Part shown: in pieces, positions 28,001 to 39,595 of the stretch
Numbering within the stretch: position 1 is the first letter of the stretch
Layout of the letters: each line of letters opens with the position of its first letter
Assembly (NCBI GenBank): GCA_036023115.1
Contig: JAYKKT010000055.1
Coordinates: 10,794,501 to 10,858,500, forward strand
Length of the DNA: 64,000 bases
Reading direction: 5' to 3'
Source: Brasenia schreberi
Lineage: Eukaryota; Streptophyta; Magnoliopsida; Nymphaeales; Cabombaceae
Notes under the pieces: generated by a model
What the model was told of the DNA's origin: nothing
Databases searched by the model: none
The model's input: only the letters and a program-made list of their open reading frames with translations
Translations under genes and position numbers: made by a program

Positions 28001-28481
28001 TTAAATAGAGTGTCTCCCACTTCATGAATGCAATAAAAATCATATCCACACACTTAATAACTTCATATTTTGTCATTCAAAAAAAGAAAAATATAAATAA
28101 AACAAAAAAAACAAATACAAAAGAAAAAATGAAGAAAAACACTAAAAATATACCCAAATCAGAATTAGGAGGCTTGCACAGACACCGTAGAGCACGTTTT
28201 TGGAGCCTTGAACACCAAGAAAGCCAAGAACCACGCCAGGAGAGCTTAGGAAGCTCTGAAGAAACCAAGAAAACCCACAAAAACGTGGGTTTCCGTTCTG
28301 CCAAGGGTCCCTGGGCATAACACCCGTATCGCACGATACGATGCGATAAGTCTTCAATTACGATACTCTTAGGTGTATCGTATATCGCACCGTATCGTAC
28401 GATACGGATAATAATGGTTGGGACCTTATTACAAACACAAACTTATGGACCCTATTGGCCTAACCCTATTACATTTTAACA

Positions 28482-29765
28482 CCCCTCATCAAACATATGG
28501 TGTATACCAAAAGTTTATTTCAATCCTTCATTTGTGAACTTGCACTTATCCTTTCAAAAGGAGATCTTTTTTAAAGCTTTAGCCTTTTGATATACCTTAG
28601 AACATACCTACAAAACATATATAATTAATCTCGAATGAAGATATTAAGATCTCATAACTCCAAACATGAAAACCTATGTTTTCAAAGAAGTTCTTTAATG
28701 AAAAATATTGATCATCTAAGTAGGATTATCAAATATAACAAATAATTTCATGAATCACCACAAACTCGTAATATTACAAAAAAGTCTCTATACCAAACAA
28801 GCTTTAAGGTTAAGCTCAAACTCGAGTTTTAAGGACAAACTTGAACCCAAACAAGCTTTAAGGCTAAGCTTAAACCATCCAAATCCAATAAATGCCAAGG
28901 CCTTTAAATAACTCACAATCTTCGTTGTGATTTTATGATTCCAAGGATAAGATAATTTACCAAGATGATAAAAAAGTTTTAATTATATACGAAGAAAATT
29001 ATAATCAACTTAATATTTTCCAAGAATCTTTTCAACATAAAACATTTGCCACAAGAAACAAGAATTCTTTTAATACAATTTTTATCATTCGCATAAAATA
29101 CTCAAAATATAACAAATGAATTGTCAATACTCGACAAAACTATTTTTATGTATTATTTTCAAATATTTATATCAAGCACAAGATTATCAAGATTGCAATA
29201 AGTGCATTTTCAACAGTAACTCATCTCCAACCAATAGCCAACAATATGAAGCATTTTAATCACAAAGGCCTTCAACGAAAGGCCAACAAATGTGACATAT
29301 AGCTGCAACACAGAGATCTTAATCACATGAAAATGCAACTTCAAAATTATAAGATCACAAATTATTAAATTATAATAAGTGCATCTTCAAACATTGCCTA
29401 ATCACCAACCAATAGCCAATAACATGAAGTACCTTAATCACAAAGGTCTTCAACAAAAGGCCAATAAAAGTGACATATAGCTATGATACGGAGATCTTAA
29501 TCATACAAAAAGATGCAACTTATTGTCTAACAAACAACAAACAAATTTTCTTCCAAATGAGACTAAAAAATTGATTCAACAAATGTTAAAAATAAACAAG
29601 TTGGAAAGAACATATTTGTATGAACTATGAACTAGAATCTAAATACCATGTAAGATCAAATCGGATCCAGATATAGTTCAGAGTCTGGATCTAGTCCAAC
29701 AAGAATCTCATTTTTAACATATAACAGGTCTAGATCCATAATTGGATTCATAACCCAACTACATA
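28482..29765 (-). other. Internal region of LTR element, non-coding
   Basis: AT-rich sequence inward of the polypurine tract with no legible gag-pol. It contains a tandem duplication at 29170-29520. It may be the remnant body of a non-autonomous element. Confidence 0.4.
29170..29520. repeat. Tandem duplication, unit about 175-180 bp
   Basis: Two diverged copies share ACCAATAGCCAA, TTAATCACAAAGG, TTCAAC.AAAGGCCAA and GTGACATATAGCT in the same order (about 29170-29350 and 29370-29520). Confidence 0.7.
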
Positions 29766-30920
29766 TAAATGTATCTCATCTCTCTTTACCAAACAGAAAG
29801 GACTAAATCCCCCTCTCTCTCGCCTTCTCACACCCTCTCTGCGGTAGAGAGTCACATCCATCACCGTATTGCCTCCATCGTCTCCATCTCCACCTGCTAG
29901 AAGCCATCAACCACCGTCGTTGTCGCAACACTCTTTCCCCTTTTCTTTGTTGCCAAGACAACCACCTCATCTCTCTCTATTTTTGTTGAACACCGACAAA
30001 TCCCAACCACCGACCACCGGAGCGAATGGGAAGCTGAAGCTTTGCTCACTATGAAATCCACCCTCTTCGACCCCAAAGCTCCTTCTCCTCATGGAATCAA
30101 TCCTCCAGTGTCACAATTTGCCGGTGGGTAGGCATTACTTGCGATCGAGTCATTGGTCGCATCGTCGCCCTGGACCTTACCAACATGTCTCTTTCCAGCA
30201 CCATCTCACCGGAGATCGTCTATCTTCGTCACCTCGCCAACCTCTCCATCACCATGAACCAACTCACAGGCACCGCTCAGGCAGTGCTTGGTCTTATTCG
30301 CGGTCTCCACCAACTCAATCTCTCTAATAACATCCTCAATGGGATGTTCCCTTCGCGACTATGCCATCTATGCCTTCTATGGGTGCTTGATTGCTATAAT
30401 AACAACCTCACAAGCCCACTTCTGGTATGCGCCCCACGATGGGCACCACATGGATGACAGCGCTATAGCATCTCCATCTCAGTGGAAGTTTCTTCTCCAA
30501 CGAGATCCCAGGCTCGTACGATAGTTTCTCATGACTATAGTATCTTGCATTATTCGACAATGAGCTCATTGGTCGTATTTTGTTAGAGTTCGAAAACTTG
30601 ACCGAGCTCCGCGAGATGTACCTCAGCTATTACAATACGTTCTCTAGTGGCATCCCATCGAAATTTGGAATGCTATGGAATCTTGTTCGCCTCGACATCG
30701 CTAGTTGCGTCCTCTCGAGCCAATTCCGCCGAAGATCGGATGGCTAACGCTCCTTGACACGCTTTTCCTCTAAGTGAACAACCTCGATGGGAATTGACAC
30801 CAGAACTCGGCGATCTTGGCATGCTCAAATCTGTTGATTTATCGAATAATGCATTCTCTTAGCAGATCCCACCAGACTTCGCTCGCCTTTAATATCTGAC
30901 TCTCTTAAACCTCTTTCGTA
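29766..30920 (+). pseudogene. BAM-like LRR receptor kinase fragment
   Basis: Plus-strand pieces give the N terminus and leucine-rich repeats of the BARELY ANY MERISTEM class: EALLTMKS, WVGITCDR with RIVALDLTNMSLSSTISPEI, NQLTGTAQ, LNLSNNILNGMFPS, LTELREMYLSYYNTFSS-like, NNLDG, then MLKSVDLSNNAFS and LLNLFRN. The order follows the receptor ectodomain. Frameshifts and stops are many, and the kinase domain is absent. The fragment ends precisely next to a primer-binding-like site and LTR start, opposite in strand to that element. Capture by the retroelement or insertion of the LTR into the gene are both possible. Confidence 0.8.
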
Positions 30921-31010
30921 ACCTTACTCCGATACCATGTTAGAAAATAGGTAAGTTTCCTGAATCCATTTTATGGAATGATCAAATCTATCTAAATAGT
31001 GCATGCAATT
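30921..31010 (-). repeat. Primer-binding site and truncated 5' LTR
   Basis: Plus-strand CTCCGATACCATG precedes TGTTAGAAAATAGGTAAGTT, which matches the LTR start at 24854 for about 70 bp before similarity stops. The reversed site, CATGGTATCGGAG, resembles the iMet primer-binding site. Confidence 0.65.
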
Positions 31011-32248
31011 CATAACTAAAATGTTCCACTTTTCATATCCTTAGGCAGATAAGCACCATAGATATCCAGAGTACTTCAGGGATAACCTGAATGTGAATGT
31101 GTGACTAGTGCATTGTCTTGAGGCAAAAGATTTCTGCATAACTAGGAGAAATTGCCTGAAATTTCCTATCTTTGGTGCACATGCCAAGTTATCAGCAATA
31201 ATCATTTCCTTTCTTCGTACTTTTATTGGTTAACTATTGCATAAAGGATATGGCTTGTATTCAATTTGTGATGGATCCTGATACTTGCACCAACACATAG
31301 ATTTTAATAACCAATTAGATGCAACTGTTGAAGTTTCACTGGAGAACCATGTATCTTTCGAGGATGTTGGTTGCCCTAAGAAAGAAAGGAGCAATTAACA
31401 CAAGTAATTTGCAAGGTTGTCTTATCTCTTATGGATGCTTCCCCGAAATTCAGAAAAAACTAAGAGATGTGATTTACTTTTAGCTTTTACATTACTAGTT
31501 TGGCAGTATTATCTTTTATACAAATTATTGTGAGTAATTGAGTAGTACTTATCTGTTAGCAAAAAAGAGTACATGCATTTATTTTTGCTTCATTGTGTCA
31601 AAAGAAACTACGCATCTTTTGCTGTTAAGCTTTCTCTTAAGCATGTTGCCGATTGAAATTTCTCGGTTTTCTTACTATAGTTTGTCTACTGGGCCTCTTC
31701 GTGGATTTTACTTTCTACTTGTTCTACTTTGTTTCTTTGGGTCGAATCCCTCTCAAAACCATGTTGAGAAGCAAAGGATCACATGCACACATTATACGCA
31801 TTACAATTTTATGAGATAAGCGCACAGTTCAAGACATAGTCGTTGTTCTCATTCTTGGTGAGGTTCTCATCTGGATTTTTTTTATTTCAGATTTTCAGGA
31901 ATATCTCCGATGGTGAAAAACACTTTAAATCTAAAAGAAGTAAAAACATAAGAAATACATGATTCTTATGAAAAGTACATAAAAGGTTTTACACTGTCTA
32001 TAAATCAGTCACCGTTGTCGTTCTCGACAGCCCAAATGATGAAAAATAAATTGCACGATTAAGAACCCCTCATCTATATATTTTTCTCCAGCATTTTACA
32101 AAGTCGAAATTAACAACAGTAGAAAACATGAAACCTTCAATCGTAGGGTTCTGAAGCAACAATCCGCACAAACCTGATCAATTAAGATCAAATGGACCAA
32201 CCAATTACCTCTTAGAACTGAAGTGAATACAACCCAGAGAGACACCAA
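31011..32248. other. No supported gene
   Basis: 3' flank of the SSN2-like gene, and AT-rich sequence. The open frame 31538-31819 has no recognised features. Confidence 0.4.
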
Positions 32249-33055
32249 TCACAGCCTGGAAAGCATCAGAGACAGCACTTCGTCGGGCACTCTCACTTCT
32301 GTGTATGCACGGAGCGCCTCGGCAAACCTCGCAGCTAATTGATGCTTACACTGCATCCAATGAATATAATTAATAAAAGAGTAAAGAGAACAATATGATG
32401 ATGTCGGTGATCGACACAACGTCGAAACAACAGAAACACAATCAAATACAAGAAGAAACTGATTATGGTCATCAAGGGAGAAAGAGAAAGGAGTCCAGGG
32501 ACGTACACAGAGTTGTTCGGCGCGATTGACAACATCATAAAAGGAGTAGCAGGCGCTGTGATGGGTGGGGAAGCAGATGTACTCTTCTTTCCTCTTTGAT
32601 TCGCCCACTACCTTAGATCACGAAACCATGATCTCGTCGACCCCAATCAACGATTTGAATGAAAAGAAGAAAGGATAAACAACAATGACAGGAGAAGAAG
32701 GAGAACGAAAATAGACCAGGAAAAGAGCCCAGCCGCTGGGTTCACCGAGAATGCGCTTGACGCCTCCTAGGTCCACGATTCTCAGAGCGCGCTCCAGGTT
32801 CTTCCCGTACAGGAAATGCAATCTGGACAGAGAAAGGGCGTTCAGAGATGAATGCGATCAAGAACGCGCAAGGAGAGAATGAAAGGGGACGAATGAAGAA
32901 GGGGAGCCATTTTGTACTCACGCCAAGAGTTGATAGTCCGTCGCTTTGTTGCCCAGTTTTGGGCAATAAGGAGGCGTCAGAGAGAGAGAGAGACCTAAGC
33001 CGGTGAGGCTAATGGAGTTAAAAGTAGAACCGTCGACGGCGTTGGTCACTGCCAT
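32249..33055 (-). CDS. SSN2: SWIM zinc-finger protein, ZSWIM7/SWS1 (SSN2) type, four exons
   Basis: Exons on the minus strand: 33055-32922, 32822-32717, 32611-32507, 32350-32249, with GT/AG borders. They give a single frame of 148 residues. Exon 2 reads LHFLYGKNLERALRIVDLGG with VKRILGEPSGWALFL; exon 3 GESKRKEEYICFP; exon 4 CKHQLAARFAEALRAYTEVR. These match the plant homologue of human ZSWIM7/SWS1, known in Arabidopsis as SSN2, which acts with Rad51 paralogues in homologous recombination. The SWIM finger C.C...C.H is seen as SAC ... CKH, so the first Cys appears to be Ser. An in-frame ATG at 33169 could extend the N terminus by 38 residues; I chose 33055 because family proteins are short. Neighbouring TEs do not break it. 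Confidence 0.85.
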
Positions 33056-33774
33056 AGACGAACCAGACGAGCCCGGACGTCGCAGCCGGATCGATCCCGG
33101 GTCACAACTGCAGTAGCTCAGGTATTTCCCGTTATAAGCAGATCTCGATTTAGTCAACTCTTTGAACACGCGTCAAATTTACGGAAATGATACGCGCGCA
33201 CTCTTTTAAAAATCCACACACCCTATTTTCATACGCCTTTCTAAAATACTCCCCATAAATTCCGATTGAAAATTAATATATCTTTTTCATCTAAACGGAC
33301 TCTTTCCGACTATGCGAACCACCGTCCACCGTTTCCTTCCATTTGTTTCACTTATTCTTGAATCTACTAGTAAAGGAACCCATTGAAATTCATGAACAAA
33401 AATATAAAAAATAAAAAATAAAAGACTGATTCAAAGAAGATTGATTTGTTGAGGTAGGATGTTAATTTGGTTTTAGTTTTATTGTTTTCATCATTTTTTT
33501 GGTTGGATTCTTTTTGGAAAAATATGAGTTTTTGTTTTGAAGCGTGCCTCATGTGCTGGTCTCCAAACGCATTTTTTCCCACCAAGAGAGACTCGTATAA
33601 GTGTTTTTCTCTTTTGATTTGATTAATTCATTTTATTTTTTATTATAAAGATATAGCTTATTTGATACAAGAAGAAGGATATAGTATCAATCGCTTTATG
33701 TAGGAGACAAATACCATATCATATAGAGAACAACCTCGCATACTAATAAAGAGAAGAAAATATTTTAGGAAATG
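33056..33774. other. 5' flank of the SSN2-like gene
   Basis: Expected to hold the promoter; no defined site seen. Becomes strongly AT-rich to the right. Confidence 0.4.
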
Positions 33775-35600
33775 TAAATGTTATTGAAGTCGGGCATTCA
33801 CGTTATGAAGAGGATACCATACCTCAAGCCTAAGATTGATATTATAGAGAGTGATCATAAGAAATTCCTTGATATGTCGAGATTATTTCCAAACATTAAA
33901 AAGTTACATTGCTTATAAGATTTGGTAGAAACATGTAATTTTTCTTTAATGGAATTGTATATTTAATATTAATACTCACTATTTTAATTGACTATGTAAA
34001 TGTAAATATATAGGCAATACAAAAGTAATAACAACCCACGTAAGTATGTTGTTGGTAGAGTATCGTTAGTGAAAAGAATGAATGTGAGGCTTAGTAATTG
34101 GATTGAGATTACATATATGAATGAGTTGATTGAGCATGGAGGTTTGTTATATAAAGTTATATATCATGTGTTATTTACAATTTTAACAAGTGTTACAAAT
34201 TAGACAAGCAATTTTCATATGCTATGGGGTGACATGACTATCACATTTCATGATGTCTACCAAATACTTGGTTTTCCAATAGAGACAATTTATTGTCTTG
34301 AGGTAAGAGATAATGGATAGAAGAAAGAAAGGCATTTTGAGTGATATGTTGGGATCTACATTGATGAAATAGTGCCATAGATTAAGTTTAGAACCATTAA
34401 GTTTGAGAAAGTAATTTTTCAAAAAAGATAGTCAATAACAAAAATAAGACTTTATTATATTTATTGTACCAGTTAGATTGTACATTATGTGAAGATAAAT
34501 TGAGAGACAAACTATCAATAGCAATTGTGCATCTATTGGCATATGATGTTTGGACGGTTAGCAATTATGATTACGATGCAACCTATTTATAGAGACAACT
34601 AGGAAAAACATCCCAAATCGAAGTACAATAACTTAATAGACATATTTCTTTACTCCAAGAATTTGTACTATTTTTGTTTGCTACATTATCTTTCATACAA
34701 TTATTTTTCATAAACTAATAACTTATTTTAATTATAAGCATTAATTTATGAGTATTTGTCAACTTTTAGAGTTAGCATATAACTAGAATGGTTAGATGCG
34801 GAACCACTAGGTTGATTAATAGAAAATGTTTGCTAAAAGAAATCTCCTATCGATCGGCTTACTAAATACCATAACCAATTAGATTTGATTATGACAGAGC
34901 ATATATTTTATGAAACTATAATTATATTCTTTATTTTTATATTAAACACCATATTTGATGTTATATATTCTTATCTTTTATATTATGCCATATAGATCGA
35001 CTAACAGTCATACATATAACTTATTCAGATACCACGAATATATTTGATTTATAGATATTGTGGAACCGTATACCAGTATGTGTAGTTCAATAATTCGGTT
35101 GTCGTCAGGCCATCCTAATTGTATCGATAAGACCTTCCATTGCAAATAGACTTATAAAATCACATGCATATAAGGTATAATATGAGGCACATGATACTAT
35201 TTTGGAGGTACAATATTTATATTGTTTTGAGCTTTAATATTTTGGCATCCCAACAATATATATATTCATCAGTGTGATGTTTCTAACTCTAGCTAGGCAA
35301 CACAATACATTATTTTTCATGCATGTAAATAAATAATTGTATATATTAGGACAATCATTAACTTTGTTTTGATTTTATTATAATACTAACTTTTTCTAAT
35401 TATTTTTCTGTATCAATATTTTACTATAGTTTGTAACGCACTAGCACCAACAATTATTGTTAGGTGACCGTGTGTTGAACAATACTGTCAACAAACACAT
35501 TGATTGATTATATATGAGGATGATTATGAGGATGCATGAGTTCGGTGTTGTAGATGATCCATGTCATAGCAACGAAACATTATATATGGGGTTTACACAT
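33775..35600 (+). pseudogene. Plant mobile domain (MAIN/PMD-like) remnant
   Basis: Broken plus-strand frames show the aminotransferase-like plant mobile domain. MLWGDMTITFHDVYQILGFP with IET corresponds to the conserved H.R.GE.TITLEDV..ILGLP.DG block. Downstream pieces include LDCTLCEDKLRDKLS and LFRYHEYI. The domain occurs in MAIN/MAIL proteins and in transposon-carried copies. Stops throughout; an intron may lie after IETIYCLE. It faces a MULE transposase, favouring a transposon origin. Confidence 0.6.
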
Positions 35601-36699
35601 TGTATTTGAGATGTTTTTTTATATGATTCATTACATGTATATCTAAATGATATTTTTATGAATGAAATTTTGGTTTGTCACTTTTTGACCATAATATACA
35701 TTATTGTTATAAAATAATACTTTCATTTTAATTAAAATTAATTATATTTACAAACCACAAATAACATCTAATCATCATCCTAAATGTCATATAAAATTTT
35801 ATTTCTCAGTCTTCTCACTTGTATATATATCTTAATATATTCGTGAAATTATTGATTCTAATTCTCAATGCTTTTATGTCAATAATATCATTGTCAAGAA
35901 TAAAAAGATAAAGGAAATTAGAGTCATCGGTTATGTACATCTAAAAAAAATAAGAGCACAAGAGAAGAATAGTCACCAATTAGATAAATTGAATGCCCAA
36001 ATAGCATAATCATATTTGAAGATATTGTAATTATTGCTAAAAAATATTATGTAGCATGATGATAGTATATGTACAATACATCCCTCATAGTTGGTTGTTC
36101 ACCATCTGACAATAGCAACAGAAATATCGTTGACTCTCTCATAAAGAGTACTAATCTTATGTTTCATTGACTAGCGATGAAAGAACTCATGCTTGGTATG
36201 AACATCCAATAATTGCTAGAATAGAGCTTATCTTTCATGTGTGCAGTATGACGAATAGCAATATCACCATCATTATCCTTCATGAAAACTAGTGAATATA
36301 TGCTATGTGTTACTTCCTTCGAATACTCTTTATGAGTTTTATGCCACCACTATTTTTCTCGTCTTGAAAGTGCACCAATGACTTAATATTCATAATTTTC
36401 ATCTCTAATAACATTCACTCAAGCATTTAAAAAGATCTTATAAAGCATGGTATCATCATCTCATATGTCGGTTTAAAGTCTAGTTGCATCGAAATATTCT
36501 CTAAAAAAAAAACCTAATATAAGAACTAGTGAAGGCGATATTTGAAAGAGTAACACAACTCCTTAAAGAAATGACCCACTTAAGAGAGATCTCATGCCCT
36601 TGACCGCATGTACATCCATATTCATACCTTTCTGGATATTCCTATTTATATGCTCTTAAACTAACAATTTTCTCTTTATAGATTTGTTATATGATCTCC
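35601..36699. other. Degenerate AT-rich sequence between PMD and MULE remnants
   Basis: No clear coding match; it probably contains the 3' parts of one or both degenerate transposon genes. Confidence 0.35.
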
Positions 36700-37650
36700 A
36701 TTTAGGATGGTGAATCAGTAGTTCCTATATGATGATGTACTCAAGACTCAACTGCTTACTAAAGATCTTAACAAATTTGTCTCAATCAAGATTATACCTT
36801 AACTTCCTTCAAATGGTCACCATTATAAATGTTTCTTTTATATCCTCTCTTTACGTGATCAACAATATTTAATATGTTTTCATCCTTATCTAGTTTACTC
36901 CAAAATAGATTTAACTACTGATAGTTATATTGATTAATTATATTTAAGGAAAAGGCTGGTCTTGTGAGCATATGGCATGTGAACATCGTAATGTACAATG
37001 ACATATTTTTGGGTCTGAACTTATTATCTCTACACAATTGTACTATCTTACAATCGAGTCAAGAGTGTGTCATGATACTTTTTTCTAGAGGTTTGCCTAA
37101 ATATCTTTTGTGATATCAATTTAATGCATAGGGATTATTCATAATTCTTCAAATGACTTATTCAACTTTATAATCTACAACTCTATTAATGAATGTAGTT
37201 ATCTTTAAATTCAATCAAATCTCATAATTTATCTACCGAACAACCCTTTCAACATTGTGTGTGCACTTTCTACTCTATAATAGAAAAAAATTTCTACTTC
37301 AATTTCATTACCTTTATTGCCTCCTTGTAACTACTCTTATCCTATGAGTGAATGACATTTCTCTAACTTACATCAAATGCACTTGTTATCTCTTTATTTC
37401 ATGTTAATTTTATAATAAATACATTTTTTTATTATGTCGTATGCATAAAAGTAAGTTACATCTAAAAATATGATTTGAATGACATTTATGAATACTAGAT
37501 CACGATCACTGCAAATTATATATAGAAAGTTGTTTTGAGTACATAACTCCCTCATACACCTTAAACTCAAATATAATTCTCTTCCTTTTTTACAATCCTA
37601 AAAGTGAAGGCTATAGAGAAGTTCATCGAGGTTGACATGAATCTGATAAC
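36700..37650 (-). pseudogene. MULE transposase remnant
   Basis: Minus strand reads STSMNFSIAFTFRIVKKEEN, then MRELCTQNNFLYIICSDRDL and VFINVIQIIFLDVTYFYA. This corresponds to the MULE transposase core (TSTG..F..AFAF...E..NY.WAL, then TDRELALMNAI..VFP...LLC.WH). Further on, VESAHTMLKGLFG matches the conserved RVESAHA.LK.YL block. Several stops interrupt it. The catalytic Asp of the TDRE/SDRD motif is kept. Terminal inverted repeats were not found. Confidence 0.75.
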
Positions 37651-37789
37651 CTCAAGTAAAAGATCTTATACCTATAAAATATAAAGTATATATAAGCATT
37701 AAACACTATGTAGGGTGAATATTAGAAAATAAAGTAAAACACTTACATGTTTGTCTTACATATGCTATTAAATTTCAAGACTCATGTAA

Positions 37790-38870
37790 ATGCACGTTTG
37801 CAACCAACCTCGCTATAAACTTGTCGATTGAACCATCAACTTTATATTTCCTTTTAAGAACCCATTTACAGCCTGACTTTTCTTTTTTTTGGCAAATCAG
37901 TCAACTCTCAGACTTGGTTTTTCTTCATAGATTTAATTTCCTCATCGATAGTTTTCTCCTAGTCCGTTGATTCAGATGATTCAATAGCCTATCGATAGGT
38001 CAAGTTATCAGTCAACTCATCTAAATCTACCAAATTACACACTTCTTGAGAAAGATAAGTATGATAATCTTTTAAGTAGGATAATATGACTCTAGGCCTT
38101 TTATGTCTACTTAAAGTTTCGGTTGATTCAAGAAGATCATCTATGGGTTCAAATAATTATTAATCTAGATCTACTAGATCGTCAATATACTCATCATTAT
38201 TTTCAAAGATGTCATTCTTAGTATCTTCTAAGAATTTAGCATCTCTGCTCTCTATCAATCCATGTTCATTATGATAAAAATGAGATCCTTTTGAGCCTTT
38301 AGGATATCTGATGAATATACATCTCAAAGACATGTTGTCTAGCTTATCTCTAGACTGATCAAGGATCTTCATATGAGGGATAGATCCTCACCTCCTAAGA
38401 TGATCTAGGTTGGGTTTTCTTTCAAACCACATCTCATATGATGTAGTGAATAAAACTTTACATAGTACTCTATTAAGTATGTACACAACTGTACTTACTA
38501 CTTCTCCCTAAAATATCCTTAGTAAAAAGACATCTACTAACATTGACCTTATCATGTTTAGTAAGGTCCTGTTATATCTTTCAATTATACTATTTTGCTC
38601 AAGTGTCCTAGGCATTGTATTTTGCTTCAAAATATCAAAGTTTTTATAGAATTCTAAAAATTTTGTAGAGGTGTACTCACCACTTCTATATAATCTCAAG
38701 ACTTTGATTGTATGCCCTACTTGATTTTCAACTTCCTGCTTATATTTTTTAAATACTTTAAGTGCCTGATATTTATGTGATAAGAGATATATGTATTTAT
38801 ATCTCGGATAATCATTGATAAAGGTTATGAAATAGATATTTTCTTGATGTTATCTTACTCTAAAGGGCCT
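37790..38870 (-). pseudogene. Copia integrase and RT start, inverted half
   Basis: Minus strand carries integrase pieces RSGEYTSTKFLEFYKNFDIL and KQNTMPRTLEQNSIIERYNR (38508-38699), the integrase C-terminal side DNMSLRCIFIRYPKGSKGSH (38160-38372), and the RT start to about 37790. It is close kin to the element at 57201-63242. At about 38870 it meets the RT/RNase H half in the opposite orientation. Confidence 0.82.
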
Positions 38871-39595
38871 TAAACAATCACCTCATCAATGCTATTTGAC
38901 ATTTCAAAATATCATTATTGAACTTGGGTTTATGGCAAATGAACTTGACCATTGTATATATATTTGGATCAGTGAGAGCCACTTTGTCATCTTATCATTA
39001 TATGTAGATGACATGTTGACTGGAAATGACAATGATGATTGTCAAAACCATGTCATGATGGTTAAACTCAAGGTTTGAAATGAAGGATATGGGTAAGCAT
39101 CCTATACCCTAGGTATAAAGATTTCTTGAGATAAAAAATTTAAAGTTCAATGCCTAAGTCAAGAGAGATATATTGATTATATCTTGAAGAAGTTTAAAAT
39201 AGGTAAATGTAAGTTTGCATGTATACCTGTTGCAAAAGGGGTCAAATTGAGTAAGGTTGATTGTTTCGGTGAAGAAGATGATAAGCCTAATATTTCTTAT
39301 GCACAAACTGTGTGTAGCTTTTTGTATGCTATGCTGTGTACAAGACCTGATATCAATTTTGTTGTTGGTCTTATGAGTAGATATCAAAGTAATCTTGGAC
39401 GACAACATTGGATAACTGTGAAAATGATTTTAAGATATCTTAAAGGAGCAAAAGACTTAAAACTTTATTTTCAAGTAGGTGAACTGAAAGTGATAGGATA
39501 CTCAGATGCTGACTTTGCTCAGAGCAAAGATGAAAGCAAATCAACTTCTAGTTATATTTGGAGGTGGAGTTGTTTCTTGGGCTTGTAATAAACAA
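38871..39595 (+). pseudogene. Copia RT end and RNase H, second half
   Basis: Plus strand resumes inside RT: MTFQNIIIELGFMANELDHC, SLYVDDMLTGNDNDD (catalytic YVDD), then KVDCFGEEDDKPNISYAQTV, TRPDINFVVGLMSRYQSNLG and RNase H IGYSDADFAQSKDESKSTSS. Matches 58176-58930 of the intact relative in reverse orientation. Confidence 0.85.

Larger units (their letters stand above)
25095..28416 (-). mobile_element. hAT-type DNA transposon
   Basis: The 8-bp TSD GTTGGGAC lies at 25087-25094 and 28417-28424. Ends are CAGTATTG on the left and, reversed, CATTATTA on the right. Subterminal regions (25110-25170, 28320-28406) are packed with CGTATCGTA/TACGATACG motifs in both orientations, likely transposase-binding repeats. 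It carries a degenerate hAT transposase on the minus strand. Confidence 0.9.
24854..28481 (-). repeat. 3' LTR split by a hAT transposon
   Basis: The LTR begins TGTTAGAAAACAAG at 24854 and ends ATTTTAACA at 28481, next to minus-strand GATGAGGGG, a polypurine tract. The hAT element and its 8-bp duplication (25095-28424) interrupt it. Joined, the LTR would be about 300 bp. A sister LTR start is at 30936. Confidence 0.75.

Noticed and set aside
28024..28320. Lys/Glu-rich 98-codon plus frame
   Set aside because: It lies in the 5' untranslated part of the hAT element, antisense to the transposase, and is low-complexity.
29869..30054. Proline/serine-rich 61-codon plus frame
   Set aside because: It is the 5' region of the BAM-like fragment in a wrong frame; LRR coding follows in another frame.
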